The position numbers were made by a program, and so were the translations under genes. DNA of 64,000 nucleotides from Fomes fomentarius. Taxonomy: Eukaryota; Basidiomycota; Agaricomycetes; Polyporales; Polyporaceae. Shown piece after piece: positions 47,654 through 58,931 of the stretch. The stretch's first letter is position 1. Each line of letters opens with the position of its first letter. A model generated the notes under the pieces. It had not been told where the DNA came from and did not search any database. It saw nothing but the letters and a program-made list of their open reading frames with translations. The stretch spans positions 868,001 through 932,000 of the forward strand of contig JABYQN010000008.1 of assembly GCA_022606135.1 (NCBI GenBank), given 5' to 3'.

Positions 47654-49870
47654 TCAGGCCTTGCCGGTCTCAGACGGGCTCGTCGTAGTCTTCTCCCCAA
47701 GCGCCAATGCACGCTTCTCGCGCCTCAGCCTCTGGCTCTCGCGGATCCCAAACCCGCTCCTGAAGATCAGCTGCACCTCCTCCAAACTCAAGCCGGCCGT
47801 CTCTGGGAAGCAGAAGAGACAGAAGAGCCAGCCGATAAGACAGAGTCCGGCGTAGAAGCCGAACGCGCCGGCGGGCGTGATGGTGTCCATGAGGGAGAGG
47901 TACGTCGCGCCGATGAGGAGATTGCAGGCCCAGTTGGTCGTGGTGGCGAGCGAGGTGCCGATGCCGCGGACCTCGAGGGCGAAGAGCTCGCCTTGCTGCC
48001 AGGGGACGTTGCCGAGCCCGGTCGCGTAGGACGCGACGTAGATGATCATGGCGAGCAGGACGATGGCGGACCAGGTGGTGGAGTATTGTGTGCCGTCGAC
48101 GAGGTCGCCACCGGTCTTGAGCGTGAGGACTAAGTTGTGGGAATGAGTGGGTAAGAACGATGTGAGAGGACGAAGGGGAGAGGGAGAGAGACGTACAGTG
48201 GAAGGCGATACTAGCGAGGACGAGGCCGACGATCATACCTGGGGAGGACCAGAGCATGATTTTCCGTCGGCCGATGATGTCAATGTATTTGAGCGCAAAG
48301 AGCGTAAAGATGAAGTTCGTGCCCGACACTATCAGGCCCACAGCGGTGGGCTTGTCGAAGCCGATTTCCTTGAACAGCGTCGCTGTGGGACAGTCCTGTC
48401 AGACTTGAAGTCGCACGATCGAAAAGATACGTACGAACCGCTGTAATACATGAGCGTGTTGAAACCGCAGAGTTGCTGGAAGGCTTGCAGACCGCATCCG
48501 ACAACTACGCACATTCGCGCACGTAATCAGTACTAGAAACTTCGAGGCAGATGTGGGAACATACCGAGTGCTCGACGGTTGATAGGATTCGAGAGGATGA
48601 GCCTCAAGCGCTGCAGCAGAGTGGTCGACTTGGTGATCTCGACGCTTTGTCTCACTGCAGCAGACAGCATCTTGACCTGAAGACGGGTTCAGCGCCAGAC
48701 CTCGGATCCGACACGCATGCGGACTGTACGGACCTTGAGGTCAATCTGCTCTGGGGTGGCATGCGCATATATCTTCGCCATGGTGGCCCGTGCGGCCTCG
48801 AAGTTGTCTCTGCGAATCATGATACGAGCTATGAGATGGTTCTCAATCTCTCTCGTCCCGGTGATGTCTCAGAGGAGACTGAGACTTACGCGACTCGGGG
48901 AGGAAGAACAGGAAGACGAACTGCAGACTGGCGGGCACTGCGCCAAGGCCGACCATCCACCTCCACCCACCGTGCATCTTCTCAAACCCGGAATCGATGG
49001 CGTACGCAATGACTTGACCGCCGGTGATCATGACGACGTTCAGAACGACCATGCGTCCTCGGAGGCGCGTGGGCGAGAGCTCTTGAATATACAAGGGTGC
49101 AACGCATGCTGCGATACCGACACCGATGCCAATCAAGAAACGGCCTCCGATCTATGGCGCGCGAAAGTATGAACACGAGTATACGTTTGGAGGCAGATGC
49201 GATGCGATAGAGCGATCTCCCATGTTGACACATTCTCGCGCTCTAAGGAGAACATAGCGCATATATGAACAGAGCACTCACCATAGACCAGACTGTATGG
49301 CAGACCGCCTGTCCAATCGCTCCGCCCACGAATATGACGTCTGCAATACCGAGCACTGGCCTCCGGCCAAGGAAGTCGCTCAGCATTCCGGCAACCAGAC
49401 CTCCAAGCAGCGCGCCAAGTGTAGTCGCGGACGTGATAAGTTCCTGCAGTCCTTTCAGACACTCTGGGGGGCATACATTCGGCGACAGACGTACCTTCTG
49501 CCCAGAGGATAACTCTGCTGGTCCCAGATCACCGCCAATAGTGACCAGCGCGCCAGAGATTACCCCGGTGTCGTAACCTGGCCCAACACTCGATTTCTTC
49601 GTTTTCCGATATTCATAAGATCACGTACGCACCGAATAGGAGACCAGAGATACTCGTGCACGCTACGAGAAGCCAGACAAACCATGTCGTACGTTCTTCG
49701 CCTTCCGCGACCACCATAGCCTCGGAGATCTCCCCCGAAGCCACAGCGCCTTCAATGTCTTCGAAGCTAAACGAAGCATGAGACGCCCCATCCCCGCGTA
49801 CAATCAATGGTCGGTGGAGGGGGACTCACAATTGAGCATCCTTACCCTTCTCGTCGTGTTCGGCGGACAT
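47654..49870 (-). CDS. MFS sugar transporter, myo-inositol (ITR) type
   Basis: The minus-strand start at 49870 (MSAEHDEKGKDAQ) is followed by about ten exons to the stop at 47654. The spliced protein shows all sugar-porter hallmarks: YDTGVISGALV in helix 1, SDFLGRRPVL in loop 2-3, GRFLIGIGVG, PLYIQELSPTRLRG, the PESR motif after helix 6, the helix 7 QQLCGFNTLMYYSA segment, and PETAGLSLEEVQ near the end. The helix 10 segment NVPWQQGELFALEVRGIGT and the NWACNLLIGATYL that follows are characteristic of the inositol transporter group (yeast Itr1/Itr2). It is therefore probably a proton-coupled myo-inositol or related polyol importer in the plasma membrane. Twelve membrane helices are accounted for. 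One intron (48665-48725 region) contains an in-frame stop, which confirms that it is spliced. Confidence 0.9.
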
Positions 49871-51931
49871 CGTCGCTGCTGTTCAGGACGCGGGGACGTG
49901 AATGGACGTACGTGCAAGACGAGCACGAGCACGAGAGCTGGATGTGGTCATCTGGCTCTGCTTAAGTACTGTAGTGGGCGATTCGCTTGAATGCTTCATC
50001 AAAATCTCGAGAAGTTTTTCCCCTTCGGCAACACCAGGGCAACACGCACCCAAAACTTCCGTGAACCCCTATTCCTGATCGTCTCGCTCAATTCTGACTT
50101 CAAGTTCCTCATTCTCCTGCTTGTCGTTTGACTCTCACCGACGTGTGCGTATATGCACGGTGACCACTTGACGGCCCAAGCTTGCCTATCGCTGGACGCA
50201 CCTGACCGTGGAGGACGAAGGAGAACGCTCGAACGTCAAAGAAGAGTTGAACGCCGAATGTCGTCATCAAGTCCTGCGTCACAAGACCCTGCGGGTGAGT
50301 GTATGTAGAGATGGGGAACTGGTGACAAGAGTGTTGTCGATGGCACTCGCGAGACTGCGCAAGTAGGCGCGACGAAGGTACAGCGGACACATGGGCCGTG
50401 CAACTGGAATATGCAAGGGAGTCGCGCTGAAGCCTGAAATGGGACGTGAAGCTGTGAGGTACGCATTATAATAGAAGGATGGGAGGAGGATGAGGACTCG
50501 GGAGTCAGTGAGGAGGAGGAGGCAGGGGGCGGATGTGTATTATGATCGTCCTCCCCCACATCCATAGATCATATACTGTCTGCCTAGGGGACACTATTGC
50601 GGATGTGGAAGAGTCGGACTAATATTACAACGATCAATCGTGGCCGCAGACGGACTCGGAACAATGTCCGCTGCAATCCGCCCTAGTAGCAGCCCATTGT
50701 TATCCAACCTCGAAGACACGCACGCATACTGAGGTGTGATGTCTGAATGTAATGTCATTATGGTCGAATACCGTATTGTGCGACTGTCTTTGATGACTCC
50801 TCGTCTGCGACGATGTGGTGCTATGGTGTGTAATATCGCACAGCGTCGCCGCAGCACGACCTTGAAGTTCCTACAGACCGTGACCTGATGCGGGTCACTC
50901 CGAAGCGTGTACAAATGTCGTAGCCTCTTCTCCGTGACTTCCAATGCCATTCTCGCAGTTTGCAATCGCTCGCGCATGTGATACATCGTTGATACATATA
51001 CATGCCTTGAGCAGTTCGTTGTTCTGGTTTGTTTCGGTCCTCGCGGACGCCCGCTTCCTGCTTGGCTTGGTTCCTTGCGCTGACAACTATACCAGGGACA
51101 CGGAGAATTGGGGGTCTACCACTGGACCTTATGATGTCCGGACTGAGAAAGTCCGGTTCTGCTAGCAAAGAAGCGATGTAGGCTGTGGTCCCATGACGAG
51201 CCAATCACACACTCTGTTGTAATACAACAGAGAGACTTCTGCAGTTGTACCTATCAGATCCTCTCTCGCGATCTCGTTCCATCAGACGCAGGCGTTTGCC
51301 TCTCTGCGCTTGTTCTTCTACCCCACACTACCCCAGCTACCCCGCACAACACTGGCTGGTGAGCGTCTCAGCCCGAAGCCCACTGCTCTGAGCTCACTCT
51401 ATGCCTCTAACCCGTCACTCACACTCGACTACTTACTTATAGACCAGAGAAGGGGCGACGCAATGGTGCCCATCACCACTTGCAACCATCTCGGTTTAGC
51501 TAAGGGAAGCTTCGTCCAACGTGACTTTGGCCCTTCGCTCCCGACGCATGTGCACCTCCGTCGTGTGATCACGATAGGATCAACCCCTCTCTCAGTGATC
51601 TCGCCTCGGGCTTCTGGGAACACATTTCTGCAGAGCCTGCAAGTGGTAGCGTGATGTCAGTCTCACACGCTCTTGGCCCGCGGGCGACCAGGTACCGACG
51701 GGCCCGCCTGTGCAAGCGGGCACGCAGACACGCAGGGAACAGGGCAACGGTGCGAACTGAGCTACAATATATATCCGGTTAATGCAGAACCGGGCTTACC
51801 GTCCAGGAGACGCGTCACCCAATGCGTATATATTCGCGTTCTTTTGCTGCAGATGAGTCCCGGCCTCACGCACAGCACGGAACCAAGCACCGTCGCTCTG
51901 AGTCTGCCAACTCTCTCGCCTCCCGTGCAAG
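49871..51931. other. Long divergent intergenic region
   Basis: About 2 kb between the transporter start (-) and the esterase start (+), so both promoters lie here. No gene is supported. A TATATA (51823-51828 region) lies about 105 bases before the esterase ATG, and an ATATATAT tract lies near 51768-51775. Confidence 0.45.
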
Positions 51932-54471
51932 ATGCTCGCCCCGCTGTTCTCCCTTCTCCCGTTCCTCGCTGGGATTGCCCTTGCTGTCCCGACGGACCCG
52001 CTCAAGCGCGCTACCCCCACCATCCAACTTGATCAGGGGACCTTTGTGGGCACTTCGGATGGCACTACGAACAAGTTCCTTGGAATTCCCTTCGGCAAGG
52101 CACCGTACGTCCGTCTTTGCGAACCCCTTGCGGATGTTTACCTTCATTGTCCATTACAGTGTTGGCGACTTACGGTTCAATCTTCCCGTCGCCGTCGACT
52201 CCTACAACGGCACCCGAACAGTGACGAGCTACGCTCCCGCGTGTCCCCAGCAGGCATTCGACTTCCCGCAGCTCGACAGCCTGGGCTTGGCAGGAGACGC
52301 GGTCGAATATATCCTGAACAGCTTCTACAATGTCCTCTCACCCTCTGCAGAAGACTGTAAGCGGGAATGCTCGTCGCCTGATGGCATTCTTCCTGTTGAT
52401 AGCCCACGTAAATAGGCCTCACGCTGAACGTGATCGTCCCGGCGGGCACGAAACCGACTGCGAAGTTGCCGGTTGCAGTCGTGAGTATCTTCTGTCTCGC
52501 GTCTTTCACATGGCTCGGGGATGTTCTTTGTGCTCAAGAGTGGCTTCGCTTCTAGTGGATCTTCGGAGGTATGTGCTAGACTTCTCACACTCTAACCTTA
52601 GCTGACGTGCGGCCAAGGCGGCTTCGAAATTGGCTCCACCAACATGTGAGTTCCGTGTTTCTCTCGCCGCGCTAGGCGTGACTTTGACTGAACATCTTCC
52701 CAGCTACGATGGCGGCGTCATCGTCCGCCGTTCTATTGAGCTGGGAGAACCTGTCATATATGTGAGCATGAATTATCGGTGCGTCATCGGCATGTCCGGG
52801 CCTGGCATTGAGACCATTCATTGACATAACCCACTGTGACCGTGACACAGCGTGTCAGGTAAGCACCAACTTGCAAGTCCGCCCGTCACGACATGATCTG
52901 AACATCGCGTAGCGTACGGATTCCTGTCCAGCAAGGAGGTCAAGGAGGCCGGCGTCGGCAACCTCGGCCTCCAGGATCGTAAGCCTTCCTTTTCGTTGAC
53001 TTGAAACTCGAAGCTGAACTTACCGGCATGCCGCAGAGCGGCTGGCGCTTCGGTGGGTCCAGAAGTACATCTCTACATTCGGCGGCGATCCCACGAAAGT
53101 GACAATGTGCGTTTAGTCTTTTGTCTGTCGCTGTGTATGTCTGTGGGTCCCGCAGCTGACCCACCCCCTCATCTCAATGTGTCCTGTTATCATCCACTGT
53201 GCCCGACAGATGGGGCGAAAGTGCCGGCGCGATTTCTGTGGCGCTCCAGATGGTCGCCAACGGCGGCAACACCGAGGGTCTTTTCCGCGGCGCGTTCATG
53301 CAGTCCGGCTCGCCGATCCCGAGTGGCGACCTCACCAACGGCCAGGCCGAGTATGACAACCTCGTCTCGCGCACCGGATGCTCTGGTGCTGCGGACACTC
53401 TGCAGTGCTTGCGCCAGGTTCCGTTTGCTACTCTAAAGAAGGCGGTCGACAGCTCGCCAGGTATCTTCGCGTACCAGGTAAGTGTGACTTCTGCACATTT
53501 TTCAGGTAACGTTCGTTTGACCTGGCTGCGCTTCCTTTCATAGTCTCTCCGCCTGGCATGGCTGCCGCGCTCGGATGGCACGTTCTTGACGGACCATCCT
53601 CAGAACCTCGTCCAGCAGGGCAGCATCGCAAACATCCCATTCGTGACTGGCGTAGGTTTTCTGGTTGCATCACGTTGCTTCGACGGTACTTACGCCTCTA
53701 ACCAGGACTGTGATGACGAGGGTACACTGTTCTCTTTGGCCAACACCAACATCACGTCAGTCACAACTCGCACCTGTGCGCCCAGTGTGTTCCACTTACA
53801 CCTTTGGTTGTACAGGACCGAGGCGCACGTGCGCCAGTACGTCACCGGCAACTACATCCCGCAGATCGCGAGCGCCGACCTCGACAGCCTGCTGAAGCTG
53901 TACCCTGGAGACATCACCGCAGGCTCGCCGTTCAACACTGGCATTCTCAACGCCATCACACCTCAGTTCAAGCGCCTTGCGGCCATCCAGGGTGACCTCG
54001 TCTTCCAGGCACCCCGCCGGTTCTTCCTCGAGCAGACCTCTGGCAAGCAGAACACGTGGGCGTTCTGTAAGTCTTGCGACGCACTCGCTATTTCTCTCGC
54101 GCGCGCTGATCCTTTCTCCTTAGTGAGCAAGCGCCTAAAGGGTCTCCCCGCATTGGGATCGGTGCGTGTTTGCGCAACTACGATCTGACCTCAGCATCAG
54201 TTGACTTGTGTGCGGTCCATCACGACAGGTCCACGCTTCCGACATCCTCAACGTGTACGCCGGAAGTGACATGACCGACTACCTGATCAACTTTGTCAAC
54301 AACCTCGACCCCAACGGCAAGACAGGCATCGCGTGGCCCAAGTACACGACGTCCTCGCCGAAGCTGCTGACGTTCCTCGACGGGCTGACCCCGCTGAAGA
54401 TCACGAACGACGACTTCCGCGTGGACGGGATGAAGCTCCTCACAAAGCTCTCGCTGCAATTCCCGCTTTGA
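51932..54471 (+). CDS. Secreted type-B carboxylesterase / lipase
   Basis: At least ten exons; the first are 51932-52104 and 52160-52356, and the next begins at 52416. A signal peptide (MLAPLFSLLPFLAGIALAVP) precedes the alpha/beta-hydrolase. Family landmarks in order: KFLGIPFGKAP, CLTLNVIVP, the oxyanion-hole GGFEIGS, VSMNYR, GNLGLQD and the nucleophile elbow WGESAGAISV (about 53211). The acid residue lies in DCDDEGTLF, and the catalytic His in VHASDIL (about 54230), followed by NNLDPNGKTGIAWPKY. The complete Ser-Glu-His triad implies an active extracellular esterase, related to fungal type-B esterases and Geotrichum/Candida lipases. The natural ester is unknown. Small exons surround the GG oxyanion motif. 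Confidence 0.9.
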
Positions 54472-55067
54472 TCGTGATCGAATGATTCCTCCTACTCTTG
54501 GGCTCTCGAGATGATGTGCTATGGATAGCTTCCAGTTCTTGATGACACTAAAACTTACGACTGCGTGTATGTGTGTGTATTCTCTATGTACCAGTGTACT
54601 GCTACGCCTCAGGTACCCATTTCGCGCTCCGTCTGCACGCTCACTTCAGTGCGTAGAGTTAAGGTTTGTCGCGGAGCCGTTTTGGGGCCACCGCGTAGGC
54701 AGAGCACGAGGAGAACAGGCGTCCTTAGGCGCTTACGCAGACCTTCCTGAAGGTTCCGCACGACCTCCCCTTCGCCTGACACCACCAAAACCTCTCCGCT
54801 TCAGCTAGTGTACAGACGAGAATATACATCGTTTGAACGCGACACAGGACATGAAAGACGATAGGGTATTCCAGGGAAGAAGAGAGAATCCGAATCGTAT
54901 CGACGCCGACATGGCGGCGCAGCCCGGGCCGCGGCGTACAAAAAGCAACATCGCAGTCCTTTGTGCCGCTCTCGCGCACGACAGTCTGGCAATCTAGGCA
55001 GATTGATGAACAAGGTGCCGCTGACTAGATATACATCATCTATATCCGCACCTCTCGTGGTCCGAAC
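54472..55067. other. Intergenic between convergent genes
   Basis: 3' flanks of the esterase (+) and gene B (-). No gene seen. Confidence 0.4.
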
Positions 55068-56348
55068 CTACAACAGCGCCGCCTCCCGGCGCAACCTACT
55101 CTGCTTCGCGTAGTTCATCGCGGTCCCCCTCTTCACCCATCTCGGCTCACCGCTGTCCACCAGGTGCAGCACATACCCGTCCAAGTACGGGTGCTCGTGG
55201 CCCTTGCGCACCCGCTGCCAACCGCCCGCGGCCGCGCATCGACGCCTGACACGCGTGCCGGGCTTGTAGTGGGGCTCGAAGTACATCCAGATCCGCGTGC
55301 GCTCCTCCCTCCAGCTCCAGTGGACGTACAGCATCCCGTGCCAGACCCGGAGGTTCTTGGGAGGCTCCCGCAGCGGTTTTTCGGACTCGCTCGCGAACCA
55401 GTCCGTGTACTCCGCAGGGTCCGAGTTGCGGATCTTCTGTGACTGTCGGTCGGGATGGTAGATGGCCCTGTATTCGGGAAGCGGGGGGGGGAGGAGGAGG
55501 TGAGTGGACTGCTGACTGGCTGCAGACATCGTTGGTCACTTACCGAGCCTTCTCGTTCTTGACAGCCTTCTCGCTCTTGACACTCGCGGACGGCGCACTC
55601 GCTCCGGGCGGGGGCACGATCGGTTCTGCGTCGTCCGCATCCTGGTTCGCGGCCGCGGCGGGTGCGTTGGACGTCGACGGTGCAGAACCGCTCGCTGTTC
55701 CGGGGGCGGATGCGCTAGGTTGGTCGGATACGTTCTCACCCTGTGTCGCGTCCTCAGACCGGCCGTCAGGCTGGCTTTCCATAGCAGCAGGCTTGCTCGC
55801 GTTCACGTACTCGAGCATGGTTGCACGTCGAGGAAGTTTCGGCGGACAAGCCTTGGGACTGCCGCAGGCACCTTGCGATTGGCTGTCGACGGAGATGGAG
55901 GGACCTGCGGCACCCTTCGTAGCCGCCGGAGGACTTGCACGCACGGATTCAACGTACGGGACGATGCTAGCGCTGCAAAACACGTGTAGTCAGAACATGG
56001 TTTGGGGCGACGGAGAGCTGCCTGAAGACTAACCTGCACCCTGACACGGAGCTGGTGGCTACGTCTTGTTCGTGCTGGTAAGTGAAGGTGAGGGCGGTTT
56101 GTCTGGTGGTCCAGTTCTGGGAACGGGGCAGGCATCGTTAACGCCGGAGCATTTGAGAGACGATGCGAGAAGTGAAGACTCACGATGGAGAGCGCGACGT
56201 TACTTGGCGCCGTGTTCAGACTGCCGACGTCGATCATGCTGACGTCCTGATTCATCATGGCCATGGCGGCCACGAAATTAGTGAGATAGGTGTTGTAGGA
56301 TGCGGCCGAATCGGGCTCGGTTGTCTTTCGAGAGGTGAAGTCGTGCAT
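55068..56348 (-). CDS. Uncharacterised protein, gene B of a paralogous pair
   Basis: Minus-strand exons 56348-56184, 56116-56034, 55972-55544 and 55467-55068 give 358 residues, and all phases close. I do not recognise a domain. Exon 2 is 83 nt, begins NWTTRQ and matches exon 2 of gene A (16259-17467) in length, phase and first residues. The third exon codes for an Ala/Pro/Ser-rich low-complexity region and a charged SVKSEKAVKNEKAR segment. The C-terminal part, residues about 225-358, contains LYVHWSW, IWMYF, GWQRV, HPYLDGY, PRWV and a basic end (RLRREA). Shared positions with gene A are LYVH, IWM, W-x-RV, HP-x-L and PRW. There is no signal peptide or membrane helix. Function unknown. Confidence 0.78.
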
Positions 56349-57359
56349 TATGCACAAAGAGATCGGTAGTGTTGTGTAGGAAGAGATCTGAGACAAATGT
56401 CCAAGTCGTCGGATCGCGGGGAGTTGCACTTCACCTCCAGTGGCCCAGGGGTTTTATGATCGAGTGCCACTCGGGAGTCGGTACGTTTGCGCGAGGGAAA
56501 GTCCACCTCGTGTCCGCACACGATGCAAGTGTTGCTGAAGCCTCTACCTGACATGCACGAGGCAGCAGCGCTTGCTGGCTGCACGAGTCTTGCTTGCTAC
56601 ACCTCTCATCCCTTTGCTCAATTAGCCTGGTCATAGGCTGATTGTGGCGGAGTGACGTGGTAACGAGGTCGGCGACCTGACAATTCGCACAGACAATGTT
56701 GTTCATGGCCCATGATGCGCTTGCCAACATCGCGGCACCTGCGGTATGCATGTTCTGTCAATCTCCGTGGGGAAAGTCGACACTCATGCACGGTACCTGC
56801 GGTGAGACCTCACTTCTGGACGAGCTTCTGTGAATTGGTTGAGTCGGATCGTGTGCCTCAGAATGTTGGGGTCAGAAGTTCTCCGGCATCTACAGTTGGT
56901 AAGTATCAAGGAGACACGGAAGAGAAACGGCGAACTGAATGTCATTTGAGATGTTGATCTCAGAGCCGGGTGGACAAAGCACTGCCAGTGGCACAACCCC
57001 AACTCATGTTTGGCGAGGATGCATGGTCGTGTTGGAACATAGCTGCCTCACTGAGCTGTGTTTCTTTGAGCATATTAAACGACCAGAATAGCTCGGAGCA
57101 GTGCTGGAATCTACTGGAAGCTTGGCCTCCCTTCGAGCAATAACTGGGGTCAGGAAACGAATCAAGGTCGCAGATAGAGGCATATATCATGAGGGTAGAG
57201 GTTGCCAATGTGAGTGCATGACCACACACAGGCCACTTTTAGTGGCATAGGAGGAGCTTGAGACGCGATACGCAATTTGTTACTACTAGCCCGGCCCGGG
57301 GCCGCCGTGACTGGTGTCTATTTGGTCTTGCTTGCTAGCGCCTACGTCCTCCGCCAGTG
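56349..57359. other. Intergenic, upstream of gene B
   Basis: About 1 kb without a supported gene, between the start of gene B (-) and the decayed P450 (+). The 3' part may include further P450 relic sequence too degraded to recognise. Confidence 0.4.
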
Positions 57360-58300
57360 GGGACTCTATGAACAACGTTGGCGCAGTTTTCAACTTCGCT
57401 TTCTTCCCATATGGCATTGGTGATTCATGGACCCGCTACAATCATATATTCTGGGACCAAGAACTGACACCCCACTCACTCAAGAACGATTCATGCTGTG
57501 CACTTCCACGGCAATTCAAGATTCGCTAGTCAGTGCCTCGTCTCCAATATTATCCCGACCTTGGCTAAAAATTTCTTCTGAAGGTCGTTCTGTACGACAA
57601 TGACGTCAATGTCGATAGGGACTATTAGATGGACTGGGCGGACAAGTATCAAGAACCTCTCAAGGTCTAGCCCGGGAAAGTTGCTCGTCGAAATCCTCAG
57701 CCTGAGGCTGCCGTTCCTGCGGTATCTCCCGCCGTGGCTCCTAGGACCGGAACTGCGAGTGAAGGATCCTTTGTGGCGAGGTGCGGGTACGTCTCTCACT
57801 CTATTGCACAAAATGAGAAGGAGGAGCACGACTCAGTAATTACTACGAGGAGGAAGACGCGGTGAAATGTGCTGCAGACCTATCGTTAGAAGGTGACGGT
57901 GCCTATTTATGCTACTTCAAAGTGCTGAAGAAAGCTCAGGCAGAACTCGACGCAGTCCCAGCTGCCATGATGGCGAGCGCTAACCCTCGACCATCAGTGT
58001 TCTCCCTAACTTGTGCTATAGGGCCTGCACGCACGATCCGGAAGCGTATGGAGACCCAGACGCTTAACGAAAAGACCGCTTTCTGGAAGATGTGGAACTC
58101 GACCCGTCCGTACGCGACCGCGTTGCATCCGCGTTTGGCTGTGGGTGACAGATCTGCCCTGTACGATACTACGCAGAGACTGGGTTGTTTATAAACTTCG
58201 CAAACTCTTGCACGTCTTTGACATAGCTCTACCTCTAGATGAGGATGGAAAGCTGATCATGATCAAAATAGAGGTGTCAGACGGTTTGATAGAGTTGTAA
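57360..58300 (+). pseudogene. Strongly decayed cytochrome P450
   Basis: Pieces resemble the neighbouring P450 genes in order but in shifting frames. FNFAFFPYGIGDSW corresponds to INFTFMPYGQAW of the next gene. A PGKLLVEIL segment precedes LGPELRVKDPLWRG, and VLKKAQAELDAV corresponds to the start of the K-helix exon. A fragment equivalent to the HDPE meander and heme-loop region follows, with internal stops and the loop reading close to ICPVRYYAE. The signal anchor, the ExxR region and most splice sites are missing or unrecognisable. No functional protein can be made. Confidence 0.8.
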
Positions 58301-58864
58301 GTGTCTCCCGTCACCTCGCTTTTTGTTGGAGCTGACTGCACACTCGTGGCAGATACCCGATGATTGTCGGTGTACAAATATGCCACATCTACTGGAGGCA
58401 GAGAAGTGTCCGCGGGGAGTTGTGCATTGCCCTCGGACTCAAGACTGAAGTAAGGTCTCATGTGGCCCGTTTTGCTCACCTCGTGGTTATGACGGCATGC
58501 TGATATGAATTTTACGAGAGATAACGACAGTACATGCATTCATTGATCACCAGCCCGGTTCATCGACCCTACGACCCTCAAACAAGGTCGACTTCGTTCC
58601 AGCGTAGATCTAGTTGCGACGTCAACCTTCTTCTTCTCTTCCCCGCTGGATGTTGCGCCAAGCCCGACTCAGACAATCTTGAGCACAGAAGACCCTCAAC
58701 ACCGCCCCCGACACCACCCCTAATCTAAAGACCCCCATATTCGTCACATAAGTCGCGCGTTGCTGGGAAGGGTGATCCATGGTGCAATAACACGGGGTTC
58801 CATAAATACGTAAAGGGTGTACCTGAGAGATGATATTCTTATCATGGCGAAGTCGGTGAATGCT

Positions 58865-58870
58865 TATATA
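58865..58870 (+). promoter_or_regulatory. TATA-like element of the second P450
   Basis: TATATA lies 62 bases upstream of the ATG at 58932, in a pyrimidine-rich leader. Placement is typical for a fungal TATA box; this is inference from position only. Confidence 0.4.
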
Positions 58871-58931
58871 GGTGCTTCTTGTCCCTCTGGCCTTCTGAAA
58901 GGCGCTCTCGCTTTCACTCTCCCGAATCGAC

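Noticed and set aside
50594..51204. Minus-strand frames in the transporter-esterase interval
   Set aside because: Two frames of about 130 codons overlap but do not join by plausible splicing and have no motif.
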